Below, piece by piece: positions 9,170-17,757 of a stretch of 64,000 nt of DNA. The stretch lies in assembly GCA_018261755.1 (NCBI GenBank), contig JAGTRJ010000001.1, forward strand, positions 95,936-159,935, written 5' to 3'. This stretch comes from Burkholderiaceae bacterium (GTDB lineage: Bacteria; Pseudomonadota; Gammaproteobacteria; Burkholderiales; Burkholderiaceae_D). The translations under genes and the position numbers were made by a program. Within the stretch, counting starts at the first letter, position 1. Each line of letters opens with the position of its first letter. The notes under the pieces were generated by a model that did no database searches, had not been told where the DNA came from, and was given only the letters and a program-made list of their open reading frames with translations.

Positions 9170-9194
9170 ACATTTAACGCTGAAAGGAAACATC

Positions 9195-9908
9195 ATGGAA
9201 AGCAACCCGTACGGCATCGCCGCATTATGGAACCAGGGCGATTTGCTCATCAAGTTTGTCGCCATCTTGCTGCTGCTCATGTCCATTGCCTCATGGTACG
9301 TGATCGTCACCCGCGCTTGGCGGCTATTCAAGCTGCGCAAGGCGGAACACGCGCTGACCGATTTTTGGCACACGCGCAGCTTTGCCGAAGGCATGGGCGT
9401 GCTTGAGGCCAATGGCAGCCACAACCCGTTTCGCCATCTGGCGCTAGAGAGCAAGGCCGCGGTGGAACACCATGCCACCAATGCCGAAGATTTGCACGGG
9501 CAAATCAATCTGGCGGACTGGCTGACCGAATGCCTGCGCGGCGCAATCGAGGATAGCGCCGAGCGGCTGCAAGGCGGGCTGGCCATTCTGGCAACGGTGG
9601 GCTCGACCGCTCCTTTCGTCGGCTTGTTCGGCACGGTCTGGGGCATCTATCACGCGCTGGTGGGGATAGGCGTTTCCGGCCAGGCCAGCATCGACAAGGT
9701 GGCCGGCCCGGTGGGCGAAGCGCTGATCATGACCGCGTTCGGGCTGGCGGTGGCGATTCCGGCGGTGCTGGGCTACAACGCGCTCACCCGCTCCAACAAG
9801 GGAATCATCAGCAAGCTGCACCGTTTCGCGCGCCAGCTGCATGCCTATTTCCTGACCGGATCGCCAGTGGCCAAATCCGAAGCGGCAACCAACGGCGGAG
9901 GAATCTGA
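9195..9908 (+). CDS. exbB: ExbB, proton-channel subunit of the TonB motor
   Basis: The 237-residue product starts at ATG 9195, directly behind AAAGGAAA, not at an upstream in-frame start within tonB. Three membrane segments are visible: about residues 17-37 (IKFVAILLLLMSIASWYVIV), about 130-150 (GGLAILATVGSTAPFVGLFG) and about 175-195 (ALIMTAFGLAVAIPAVLGY). The conserved GLFGTVWGI turn and the large cytoplasmic loop between the first two segments are standard for the MotA/TolQ/ExbB family. It partners with ExbD, encoded 1 base downstream. Confidence 0.93.
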   Translation: MESNPYGIAALWNQGDLLIKFVAILLLLMSIASWYVIVTRAWRLFKLRKAEHALTDFWHTRSFAEGMGVLEANGSHNPFRHLALESKAAVEHHATNAEDLHGQINLADWLTECLRGAIEDSAERLQGGLAILATVGSTAPFVGLFGTVWGIYHALVGIGVSGQASIDKVAGPVGEALIMTAFGLAVAIPAVLGYNALTRSNKGIISKLHRFARQLHAYFLTGSPVAKSEAATNGGGI

Positions 9909-9909
9909 A

Positions 9910-10320
9910 ATGGCTTTCGGAGGCGGACTCGAAGACAAGGATGACGTGGTCAGCGAAATCAACATGACGCCGCTGGTGGACGTGATGCTGGTGCTGCTGA
10001 TCATTTTCATCATCACGGTGCCGGTGATGACGCATTCGGTGAAGCTGGATTTGCCGCGGGCGCAAAACCAGGCAAACATTGTCCAGCCACAAACGGTGAC
10101 GATTTCCGTGCTCGCGGATGGCAGCACGCACTGGAATTCGGAAGCGGTTGATTTGGCGACGCTGCAAGCTCGGCTGCGGGTGGCGGCCGAGCAGCAGCCG
10201 CAACCGGAAGTTCACATCCGTGGCGACCGCAAGGTGGCCTACGAGCATGTGGCGCAAGCAATGGCGGCAGCGCAAAAAGCCGGCATTCTGAAGCTGGGAT
10301 TCATCACCAAACCTGATTGA
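9910..10320 (+). CDS. exbD: ExbD, motor subunit of the TonB system
   Basis: The 136-residue protein has a short cytoplasmic N-terminus (DDVVSEINMTPLVDVMLVLL) containing the family Asp in the single membrane segment (about 20-45, PLVDVMLVLLIIFIITVPVM), and a periplasmic domain ending in AAQKAGILKLGFITKP. The spacing of one base to exbB shows co-translation. The first copy of the dispersed repeat lies immediately downstream, between this gene and the convergent uracil-DNA glycosylase gene. Confidence 0.93.
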   Translation: MAFGGGLEDKDDVVSEINMTPLVDVMLVLLIIFIITVPVMTHSVKLDLPRAQNQANIVQPQTVTISVLADGSTHWNSEAVDLATLQARLRVAAEQQPQPEVHIRGDRKVAYEHVAQAMAAAQKAGILKLGFITKPD

Positions 10321-10340
10321 TGCGAATCTCTCCATCCATC

Positions 10341-10465
10341 ACTGGGGGTATATAGTAAAAACACGGTTCCAGGCCACGTATTAGCTGGCTGTTTTTAAAT
10401 ACTACCCCCAGTATATTTTTTGACCTTATTAACCCAAAATTCATTTAAGTCAGTTATTTTTGCCC
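10341..10465 (+). repeat. Dispersed hairpin repeat, copy A (core plus tail)
   Basis: Core 10341-10420: the left arm ACTGGGGGTATATAGTAAAA pairs imperfectly with the right arm TTTTTAAATACTACCCCCAG. Inside is a small hairpin with GGCCA (10372-10376) and TGGC (10386-10389). The right end is an ATACT-N6-AGTAT palindrome. The tail 10421-10465 (CCTTATTAAC ... AGTCAGTTATTTTTGCCC) is shared with copies B and J. The tail overlaps the last codons of the uracil-DNA glycosylase gene on the other strand. Confidence 0.8.
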
Positions 10466-11412
10466 AGATTGCCGTCAGGTTTGAGCGCCTGCATTGCCAG
10501 ACACAGGTCGGCCCAGGCCTTTTTCTTGTCCGGCAATTGCCGCAGCAGGTAAGCCGGATGGTAGGTCGCGACCAGCGGGATCTCGCGCCCGTCCGGTGTG
10601 CGCAACCGGTGCAGCTTGCCGCGCAACGAGGCCAGCGACGCCTGCGGATCGCTACCCAGCAGCATCGTCGCCGCCGTTTTGCCGAGCGCGACGATGATTT
10701 CCGGCTGGATCAGCGCAATCTGCCGTTCGAGGTAGGGCCGGCACAGGGCGGCTTCCTCGACGGACGGCGGCCGGTCACGGCCATTGTCGTCGGTCGGTCG
10801 GCATTTGACGATATTGGCGATGTACGCATTCGCGCCGCGCTTGAGACCCATCGCCAGCAGCATGTTGTCCAGCAGTTTGCCGGAAGGGCCGACAAACGGT
10901 TCGCCCTGCTGATCCTCGACGAAGCCCGGCCCTTCGCCGACGAACAGCCAGTTGGCGTTGCGGTCGCCCACGCCCGGCACTGCTTGCGTCCGGTTCTGGC
11001 ACAGGCCGCAAGCGTTGCATTGCAGGATGGTTTGTTCGAGCTGTTCCCAGTCCATGCCAGCCACGTCCGGCTTGGGCGGTTCTGGCGGCGCCAGCGGTTC
11101 GGACGAATCTGCCCAGTCGGATGAAACCGGTGCCATTGCGTCTGCTTCGGCCCACGGAATGTCGTCGAAAAACGACGGCGGCACATCGACGTCAACGCCA
11201 CTGTCGGCCGGATCATCGTCGGCTCGCGCATTAAAACAGGGTGGCGGCGCTTCTGCCGCGCTGAAAACGGTTGCCGGTGCCGTGTCGATTGCCTGTTGTG
11301 CAACCGGTTCCGGTTCGGCCAGTGAAACTGGCTGCGCCGCCCCCGCTGGCTGGCGCAGCGTCCATACGGGGCCGAGGCCCATTTCCTGCAAAATGCCTGC
11401 GCGGCGGCTCAT
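10450..11412 (-). CDS. Family-4-type uracil-DNA glycosylase (iron-sulfur), with long N-terminal extension
   Basis: The 320-residue protein has its catalytic domain at about residues 130-320. CNACGLC supplies iron-sulfur cysteines, followed by the GEGPGFVEDQQGEPFVGPSG active-site region, IANIVKCRPTDDNGRDR, IVALGKTAA and the distal TYHPAYLL motif. Family-4 glycosylases remove uracil from DNA to start base-excision repair. The first 130 residues are low-complexity, acidic and Ala/Pro-rich, much longer than stand-alone thermophile enzymes; the extreme N-terminus (SRRAGILQEMGLGPVW) resembles a short peptide common in beta-proteobacterial homologues. The start overlaps the rimI stop by 4 bases. The last residues (GKNN) and the stop lie in the tail of repeat copy A. 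Confidence 0.85.
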   Translation of the reverse strand: MSRRAGILQEMGLGPVWTLRQPAGAAQPVSLAEPEPVAQQAIDTAPATVFSAAEAPPPCFNARADDDPADSGVDVDVPPSFFDDIPWAEADAMAPVSSDWADSSEPLAPPEPPKPDVAGMDWEQLEQTILQCNACGLCQNRTQAVPGVGDRNANWLFVGEGPGFVEDQQGEPFVGPSGKLLDNMLLAMGLKRGANAYIANIVKCRPTDDNGRDRPPSVEEAALCRPYLERQIALIQPEIIVALGKTAATMLLGSDPQASLASLRGKLHRLRTPDGREIPLVATYHPAYLLRQLPDKKKAWADLCLAMQALKPDGNLGKNN

Positions 11413-11894
11413 AGCGGCATCCTCATCACCAGTGCATCCTCGCGCGTGTTGTCCGGCGCGGCATAGTAATTCTTGCGCCGCCCGATCTGCTCGAAGCCGT
11501 AGCGCCGGTAAAGTTCGACCGCCCGCAGGTTCGACGGCCGCACTTCGAGCAGCATCGATTGCATCCGCATCCCGCGCGCCAGGGAAATCAGGTAGTCCAT
11601 CAGGCTGCGGCCGTAACCGCGCCCGTGCAGTTCCGGATGGACCGCAATCGTCAGCAAATGCACTTCATCGACCACTTGCATCAGCACGAAATAGCCGATC
11701 AGCGCGTTGATGTCATTGCGCGCCACCCAGCAGTCGTAACCTGCGGTCAGCGTGCTTTCAAATACCGGGCGCGTCCACGGGAACGGGAAGGCGGCCAACT
11801 CGATTGCCATCACTTCATCCAGATCGCTGTCATGCATGCGTGAAAACCGCAGCATCGAAGCCGGATCAAGCACGAATTCCGGCAAGGCGCTCAT
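11409..11894 (-). CDS. rimI: Ribosomal-protein alanine N-acetyltransferase RimI
   Basis: The 161-residue GNAT protein has the acetyl-CoA binding signature VHPELHGRGYGRSLMDYLIS (about residues 82-101), an LEVRPSNLRAVELYRRYGF motif near 118-136, and the typical C-terminal RKNYYAAPDNTREDALVM segment. RimI acetylates the N-terminal alanine of ribosomal protein S18. It overlaps tsaB by 4 bases upstream and the glycosylase gene by 4 bases downstream; a tsaB-rimI pair is a widespread arrangement. Confidence 0.9.
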   Translation of the reverse strand: MSALPEFVLDPASMLRFSRMHDSDLDEVMAIELAAFPFPWTRPVFESTLTAGYDCWVARNDINALIGYFVLMQVVDEVHLLTIAVHPELHGRGYGRSLMDYLISLARGMRMQSMLLEVRPSNLRAVELYRRYGFEQIGRRKNYYAAPDNTREDALVMRMPL

Positions 11895-12601
11895 GCCTTC
11901 GCCTTCACCTTAGCTGCCGCGGCCGCAGCAGCGCGTTCCGCCGTGGTGAGCGCGACCTTATTGCGCAGGTAGAACGGTTGCGCCTGGTGCGGCGCCAACG
12001 TCTTGCCGGCGGCGACCAGCGCCTGTCCAAGCCGCGCCACCTGCACCGCATGCGGCCCGATCTGCGGCTGGGCGCCAGCCAGAAAATCACGCCCGGCAAA
12101 GGCTGGCGCGTAGGAAAGCAGGCCATTGCCACAAGCGTTCACCTTGCCTTGCGGCATGACGGCTTCCGGCGCGGACAATTGCGGCGCCAGTGTGGCTTGC
12201 CAGCCATTATCGAAACGGTATTGCGCCCAGTACACCTCGCCCATTGCCGCATCGAGCACGGTCAGCACCTCGCTCGCACCATTCGCTTCACGGCAAGCCT
12301 CGGCCATTGCTTCCAGCGTAACCACCGGCGCCACCGGCAGATTCGCGCCGAACGCCAGCCCTTGCGCGATGCCGCAGGCGGTGCGCACGCCGGTGAACGA
12401 GCCGGGACCGATGCCGACCGCCACCGCATCGCATTGCGCCAGCGTAATGCCTGCTTCGGCCAGCAATTGCTGCAGCAGCGGCAAAATCATCTGCGAATGA
12501 GTCTGCACGCCGGAGGATTCGCGCGTCAGCACCTGAGCGTCGCGCAGCAGCGCCACCGAGGCCAGCGTGGTGGAAGTATCGAGTGCAAGGATGGTAGCCA
12601 T
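11891..12601 (-). CDS. tsaB: TsaB, tRNA threonylcarbamoyladenosine (t6A) complex subunit
   Basis: The 236-residue ASKHA-fold protein starts MATILALDTSTTLASVALL, has the family VGIGPGSFTGVRTACGIAQGLA segment at about 73-95, and VLDAAMGEVYWAQY at about 118-131. TsaB supports TsaD in forming t6A at position 37 of ANN-decoding tRNAs. The C-terminal Ala/Lys-rich tail (RAAAAAAAKVKAKA) is unusual but low-complexity. It is followed by rimI with a 4-base ATGA overlap. Confidence 0.92.
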   Translation of the reverse strand: MATILALDTSTTLASVALLRDAQVLTRESSGVQTHSQMILPLLQQLLAEAGITLAQCDAVAVGIGPGSFTGVRTACGIAQGLAFGANLPVAPVVTLEAMAEACREANGASEVLTVLDAAMGEVYWAQYRFDNGWQATLAPQLSAPEAVMPQGKVNACGNGLLSYAPAFAGRDFLAGAQPQIGPHAVQVARLGQALVAAGKTLAPHQAQPFYLRNKVALTTAERAAAAAAAKVKAKA

Positions 12602-12651
12602 CCCGACATTTTACCGTGTTGCGTACCGTGTGGTGACTGAAAAACCCCGGT

Positions 12652-13080
12652 TTACTCGGAGAATAGCGGCTTGAAGAACAGACGCGGATATTCGATTTTC
12701 GGACAGCGATCCATCACCACCTTCAGCCCGGCGGCTTCGGCCCGCTCAGCTGCTTCCTCATTGATCACGCCCAGTTGCATCCAGATCACTTTCGCGCCGA
12801 TGGCAATTGCGTCTTCGACAATCGGCATGATTTCCTCTGCCCGCCGGAAGCAATCGACGATGTCGATTTTTTCGGGAATATCGCGCAACGACGGGTAGCA
12901 ACGCTCGCCAACCAGTTCCTGATGGCCCGGGTTGACCGGTATCACGCGGTAGCCCCGCTCCTGCCAGTAGCGCGCAACGTAATGGCCGGCGCGCTCCGGT
13001 TTGGGCGAGCAGCCGACGACCGCCACCGTGCGGCAGGTTTCGAAAATTTCCTTCAGTCCCTCGTCGGTTTCTATCGTCAT
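12652..13080 (-). CDS. CoA-binding domain protein (YccU-like)
   Basis: The 142-residue Rossmann-like protein begins at ATG 13080; an upstream in-frame extension to 13215 lacks homology. CRTVAVVGCSPKPERAGHYVARYWQERGYRVIPVNPG is the CoA_binding_2 core, followed by DIVDCFRRAEEI, AKVIWMQLGVINEEA and VMDRCPKIEYPRL near the C-terminus. Family members bind CoA in vitro, but the physiological role is unclear. It lies between gluQ and tsaB on the same strand. Confidence 0.85.
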   Translation of the reverse strand: MTIETDEGLKEIFETCRTVAVVGCSPKPERAGHYVARYWQERGYRVIPVNPGHQELVGERCYPSLRDIPEKIDIVDCFRRAEEIMPIVEDAIAIGAKVIWMQLGVINEEAAERAEAAGLKVVMDRCPKIEYPRLFFKPLFSE

Positions 13081-13141
13081 GTCAGCTCCGTAAGTTGGAT
13101 GGCAAATTTCAAGGTAGATCCAGTGGCGGACCAGTATTGGC

Positions 13142-14047
13142 TCAGATGGCAATGGTCCGCGTTTTCGGCACTTTCGCCAGCGACCAGTGGATTGTCGCCC
13201 ATTCCCAGAATTCATGCAGCGATGCCTGTTCTAAGGCTGCTGGCGGCGATTGGCCAAGAAAATCCAGCGCGCGCCATAACGCCGGCACCGGTTTTTCATC
13301 ATCCAGCGGCGCGGCCATCGTTTGTTTCGACAGCTTTTCGCCGGCCGCATTCACCGCCACCGGCAAATGCACATACTGCGGTGTCGGCACGCCCAATCCC
13401 TGCTGCAGGAATATCTGCCTCGGAGTGGAATCCAGCAGGTCGGCGCCTCGCACCACATGCGTGATTTCCTGCTCGGCATCGTCCACCACCACCGCCAGCT
13501 GATAGGCAAACAAGCCATCGGCGCGCAGCAGCACGAAATCGCCGGCCTCGGTCGCCAGGTTCTGCTCCACCCTGCCCTGCACGCCATCGTCGAACGCAAT
13601 TACCGCCTCGCCGACCCGGATGCGCCACGCCCGCGCTTCCCTGTCAGGCGGCAAACCAGCGCGGCAAGTGCCCGGATACACTGGCGCGCCATCGGCTCCC
13701 AACGTCGAATCGCCGATTTCCTTTCTGGTGCAGGCGCAGCCGAACACGGTTGCATCATGGAACAGCCTGTTCAGCGCTTTCTGGTATGTCGCCGTGCGCC
13801 CGCTCTGGCGCATCACGCGCGCGTCGAAACGGAAACCGTGGCAGTCGAGCGTGCGCAGGATCGCATGTTCATACGCCGGGCGACAGCGCGTGATATCGAC
13901 ATCCTCGATCCGCACCAGCCATTCGCCATGATGCACCTGCGCCTCCAGATAGCTGCCGACGGCGGCCACCAGCGAACCGAAATGCAGCGGCCCGGTCGGT
14001 GACGGCGCGAATCGGCCGCGATAGGTTCGTTCGAGGTCGTGGTACAT
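13142..14047 (-). CDS. gluQ: Glutamyl-Q tRNA(Asp) synthetase
   Basis: The 301-residue class-I synthetase paralogue has GRFAPSPTGPLHFGSLVAA (HIGH-equivalent region) near residues 10-28, a C-x-C zinc element (FGCACTRKE) with a downstream CRAG, and the class-I KMSKS-like KLSKQT site. It lacks the anticodon-binding C-terminal domain of GluRS, which defines GluQ-RS (YadB). The enzyme attaches glutamate to queuosine in the tRNA(Asp) anticodon. The ATG at 14047 is preferred over an upstream in-frame one because it has a GGAG just before it and matches the family start. It is divergent from the thioredoxin-like gene. Confidence 0.93.
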   Translation of the reverse strand: MYHDLERTYRGRFAPSPTGPLHFGSLVAAVGSYLEAQVHHGEWLVRIEDVDITRCRPAYEHAILRTLDCHGFRFDARVMRQSGRTATYQKALNRLFHDATVFGCACTRKEIGDSTLGADGAPVYPGTCRAGLPPDREARAWRIRVGEAVIAFDDGVQGRVEQNLATEAGDFVLLRADGLFAYQLAVVVDDAEQEITHVVRGADLLDSTPRQIFLQQGLGVPTPQYVHLPVAVNAAGEKLSKQTMAAPLDDEKPVPALWRALDFLGQSPPAALEQASLHEFWEWATIHWSLAKVPKTRTIAI

Positions 14048-14151
14048 CGTGGCTCCGGAATATCGACAATTATCCATCCGCACATTTTAACCTTGCAGGA
14101 ATGGCTTCAAGCTGTATCGCAGGTAAAATGAAACCTGCTGCAAAACATACG

Positions 14152-14586
14152 ATGACCATGCCTGCTCTCACGCTTCACGCCGACAACTACCAAACGCTGC
14201 TGGATTCCCTTGCCGATAACGACTGGATCGTCGCCTGTCTGTGCGCCGAATGGTGCGGCACCTGCCGCGGCTACCGCAAGGGCTTCGACGAGATGGCCGA
14301 ACGCCATCCGGACAAGCATTTCATCTGGATCGATGTCGAAGACCACGCCGATCTGCTGGGCGATCTGGATGCCGAGAATTTCCCGACGATGCTGATTCAA
14401 CGCGGTGACATCGTTACCTATTTCGCGCCAGTGCTGCCTGATCATAGACAGGTGGAACGAATGCTGGCGGCGCAGATCGAACAGGGTGACAACGAATTGC
14501 GCCAGCAGGCAGGCAGTTCGCCCGAACGGATCGAATGGCAGAATGATTGCAATCTGCGCCAATTGCTGCGCGCCGCGGTCGAATAG
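14152..14586 (+). CDS. Thioredoxin-family protein, cytoplasmic
   Basis: The roughly 144-residue protein has a thioredoxin fold signature: CLCAEWCGTCRGYRKGF gives a CxxC active site (CGTC) plus an extra upstream Cys. It is followed by HFIWIDVEDHADLLGDLDAENFPTMLIQ, which includes the cis-proline FPT. No signal peptide is visible, so it is probably cytosolic. Starts at 14152 or 14158 (and a more distant 14128) are all possible; 14152 is chosen by comparison with the hydrophobic first strand. It is divergently transcribed from gluQ. Its specific substrate is unknown. Confidence 0.8.
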   Translation: MTMPALTLHADNYQTLLDSLADNDWIVACLCAEWCGTCRGYRKGFDEMAERHPDKHFIWIDVEDHADLLGDLDAENFPTMLIQRGDIVTYFAPVLPDHRQVERMLAAQIEQGDNELRQQAGSSPERIEWQNDCNLRQLLRAAVE

Positions 14587-14727
14587 CCCGACAACTGATT
14601 TGCATCAAATTGTTTGTATGTATTTGTAAGTGACGGCATCTTGCAATTATTGCAGTGCTATCATTAAAAATCATGCATTCTCACTGCCTTGGCCAACGGC
14701 GGGGCATCGTTCACGAGGAGAGACACC

Positions 14728-17688
14728 ATGGCCATCGCAAACTGGAGCAACAGCCAGGTCGTTGCACAGCTCGACAGCGGCACGAAGTGGAGCGGCTCGA
14801 CCATCACCTACGCTTTCCCGACCACGGCTGCAGGCATGTACTCGCAAGGGGAAGCGACGGCTTTCCGCGCGGTCAGCGCAGCGCAGCAAGTCTATTTCCT
14901 GCTGGCGCTGCAAACCTGGGATGACCTGATACCGCAGAATTTCGAGCAAACCACCTCGATCAGCTCGGATATCGAGATGGCGTACACGACGTCAAACATC
15001 GACTACGCCCATGCCTACTACCCCACCATCGGCAGTGCCTGGTTCAACCCTTCATACAGCGACGTCACCTCACCCACCATTGGCGGTTACGGCTTCTGCA
15101 CCCTGATACACGAACTGGGGCATGCACTCGGCCTCAACCACATGGGCGATTACAACGGTTCCGGCAGCTGGACGCCATCGTCGTACCAGGATACCGTGGT
15201 GCTGTCGATCATGTCGTATTTCGGGCCTGCCGGCACCGGCAACTACACCTCCAGCGATATCATGCCGGCCGACTGGGTCGCCGCCGACGGCACGGGCTAT
15301 TCGGCGCAAACGCCGATGGTCAACGACGTGATGACGATTCAGTACATCTACGGCACCTCGACCACAACCAGAACCGGCGACACCGCCTATGGTTTCTCGT
15401 CCAACATCACCGGTTCGCTGGCCAACCTTTACGACTTTTCGATCAACAAGAATCCGATCCTGACGATTTTCGATTCTGGCGGCAACGACACGCTGAATTT
15501 CAGCGGCTGGAGCACCCCGTCCTACATCAGCCTGGAACCCGGCACCTATTCGTCGTGCAACAGCATGACCAACAATATCGGCATCGCCTATTCGGCCACA
15601 ATCGAAAACGCCATTGGCGGCAGCGGCAATGATGTGCTGCTCGGCAATTCCAGCGCCAACCGGCTTGATGGCGGCGCCGGCAATGACCAGTTCGATGGCA
15701 AGGCGGGAGACGATATCCTGACTGGCGGCGCCGGCAACGACACCATCAATGGCGGCGACGGCAACGACACCGCCATTTTTGCCTCTGCGTTTGCCAACTA
15801 CACGATTTCCTACAATGCAGGTTCGGCCACCTTCACGCTGACCAATGCCACCACTGGCACCGACACCGTAACCAATGTTGAAAATTTCCAGTTCAGCGAT
15901 GTGACGAAAACAGCCGCTTCGCTCACCGGCAGCACGCCGGTGAGCGATACGATTGCGCCAACACTTTCCAGCATGACGCCCGCAGACAATGCCATCGGCG
16001 TGGCGGCGTCGGCCAATCTGGTGCTCACTTTCAGCGAAACGGTACAGGCCGGACTGGGCAATATTGTCATCTACAACGTTGACGGCACGGTCGCCAAAAC
16101 GATTGCCGCCAACGACACCAGCCAGGTCACGATATCAGGCAGCACGGTCACGATTAACCCGACGACCGATCTGAATTCGGGCAACAGTTATTACGTCAAT
16201 ATCGCTGCCGGCGCAATCAAGGATCTCTCTGGCAACAGTTACGCCGGCCTGACTGGAACAACCGCTTACAGTTTCTCGACCGTTGCCTCGGCCATCGCGG
16301 ATGACTATCCGTGGAGCACCAGCACGACAGGTGTGGTGACGGTCAATGGTTCGGCCAAGGGCGGCGTTATCGAAACCGTCAACGATGCCGACCTGTTCAA
16401 GGTTTCGCTGACTGCAGGCTCCACCTACGTGTTTGAACTCGACCGAACCAGCGGCGGTCTGGCCGACCCTTACCTGCGTCTGTACGATCCGAGCGTCAAT
16501 CTGGCTGCTTTCGACGACGATGGCGGCGCCAATGGCAATGCAAAGATCGTCTACACCGCTACCACCACCGGCACCTACTATCTGGGCGCGTTCGATTATG
16601 ACAGCGGTACCGGCGGCTATACCATCAAGGCCAGCACCGCAGTGGACGATTATCCATGGAGTACCAGCACGACTGGCGTGGTCACCGTTGACGGCACGGT
16701 CAGCCACGGCACGATTGAAATTGCCTACGATGCCGATTTGTTCAAGGTGACCTTGACCGCGGGGCAGACCTACGATTTCGATCTGGTCAGAACCTCAGGC
16801 GGGCTGACGGATCCCTATCTGTATCTGTACGATTCGAGCGTGAATCTGGTCGCGTTTGACGATAACAGCGGCAGTTCGGGCAATGCCCACATCACGTTTA
16901 CGGCCACCACCAGCGGTACCTATTACCTTGGCGCCAGCGATTACGACAGCGGAATTGGCGGCTATACGCTGTCTGCAGCAACAAACACATCACCAGGCAC
17001 CACTACCGGTCTGATCATAGATGGAACCAATGGCGATGATATCCTGCATGGACAAAACGGCAATGACATCCTGATTGGCTATGCGGGCAATGACATTCTC
17101 GATGGCGGCGGCGGTACCGATACGGCCTATTACGGCGGCAACATCAACGAATACGACATCGTGCTATACAACGATGGAATGACGGTCGATGATCTGGTCG
17201 GCAATGAAGGTTTTGACCAGCTCTACAATATGGAACGGATGGAATTTGCCGATCAGGGGTTGGCATTCGATGTGGATGGGCCAACCAGCGCCGGCGGTAT
17301 CTACCGCCTGTATCAGGCCACTTTCGATCGCACGCCGGACTGGGAAGGCCTTGGCTACTGGATTGCGCAAGCAGATCGGGGGGAAGGCGCCATCGCGATG
17401 GCGATTGATTTCACCTATTCAACTGAATTCCAGCAAATGTATGGCGTTACAACCCGGGATAATTACCTGACGGGGGCGAATATTGAGAACGTGGTCAGCG
17501 GTTTTTACCAGCATGTGCTGCACCGTGCCGCGGATCAGGCGGGCTTGAACTATTACGTCAACGTGATCGTGACGCATGAAAAAACCGTTGGCCAGGTGCT
17601 GGCAGAAATATCCGATAGCCCGGAAAACTACGTGCAAACGATTGGCCAGATGCAAAATGGCATTGATTACGTGCCTTGGTATCATTAA
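14728..17688 (+). CDS. Serralysin-like M10 metalloprotease with RTX, Ig-like, tandem PPC and DUF4214 modules
   Basis: The 986-residue protein starts at ATG 14728 behind GAGGAGAGA. The catalytic domain holds the zinc motif HELGHALGLNH (His128) and a Met-turn SIMSYF (about 160). Then follow: RTX nonapeptides at about 296-349 (GGAGNDQFDGKAGDDILTGG); an SbsA-like Ig domain at about 407-518 (APTLSSMTPADNAIGVA); two tandem pre-peptidase C-terminal domains of 115 residues each (about 525-638 and 640-751, both beginning DDYPWSTSTTGVVTV); a second RTX block at about 768-798; and a DUF4214 domain at about 855-978. No N-terminal signal peptide is seen, consistent with type I secretion, yet no type I secretion genes are nearby. 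It probably degrades extracellular proteins; substrates are unknown. Confidence 0.88.
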   Translation: MAIANWSNSQVVAQLDSGTKWSGSTITYAFPTTAAGMYSQGEATAFRAVSAAQQVYFLLALQTWDDLIPQNFEQTTSISSDIEMAYTTSNIDYAHAYYPTIGSAWFNPSYSDVTSPTIGGYGFCTLIHELGHALGLNHMGDYNGSGSWTPSSYQDTVVLSIMSYFGPAGTGNYTSSDIMPADWVAADGTGYSAQTPMVNDVMTIQYIYGTSTTTRTGDTAYGFSSNITGSLANLYDFSINKNPILTIFDSGGNDTLNFSGWSTPSYISLEPGTYSSCNSMTNNIGIAYSATIENAIGGSGNDVLLGNSSANRLDGGAGNDQFDGKAGDDILTGGAGNDTINGGDGNDTAIFASAFANYTISYNAGSATFTLTNATTGTDTVTNVENFQFSDVTKTAASLTGSTPVSDTIAPTLSSMTPADNAIGVAASANLVLTFSETVQAGLGNIVIYNVDGTVAKTIAANDTSQVTISGSTVTINPTTDLNSGNSYYVNIAAGAIKDLSGNSYAGLTGTTAYSFSTVASAIADDYPWSTSTTGVVTVNGSAKGGVIETVNDADLFKVSLTAGSTYVFELDRTSGGLADPYLRLYDPSVNLAAFDDDGGANGNAKIVYTATTTGTYYLGAFDYDSGTGGYTIKASTAVDDYPWSTSTTGVVTVDGTVSHGTIEIAYDADLFKVTLTAGQTYDFDLVRTSGGLTDPYLYLYDSSVNLVAFDDNSGSSGNAHITFTATTSGTYYLGASDYDSGIGGYTLSAATNTSPGTTTGLIIDGTNGDDILHGQNGNDILIGYAGNDILDGGGGTDTAYYGGNINEYDIVLYNDGMTVDDLVGNEGFDQLYNMERMEFADQGLAFDVDGPTSAGGIYRLYQATFDRTPDWEGLGYWIAQADRGEGAIAMAIDFTYSTEFQQMYGVTTRDNYLTGANIENVVSGFYQHVLHRAADQAGLNYYVNVIVTHEKTVGQVLAEISDSPENYVQTIGQMQNGIDYVPWYH

Positions 17689-17718
17689 CTCGCCGCACAT
17701 TTATTGTGCGTCGTATAT

Positions 17719-17757
17719 AAAAAAATGGTTGTCGCTAGCGTGACAACCATTTTTTCT
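17719..17757. terminator. Bidirectional rho-independent terminator
   Basis: An A-run, then ATGGTTGTC / GACAACCAT stems around a short GCTAGCGT loop, then TTTTTT. It sits between the convergent metalloprotease and dnaQ genes and would terminate both directions. Confidence 0.85.

Noticed and set aside
10400..10416. The repeat's TACT-NCCCCC-AGTA palindrome as a CsoR/RcnR-type metal operator
   Set aside because: The half-site pattern is similar, but it occurs in ten intergenic places unrelated to metal genes, often between convergent ends, with variable middle bases; it belongs to the repeat.
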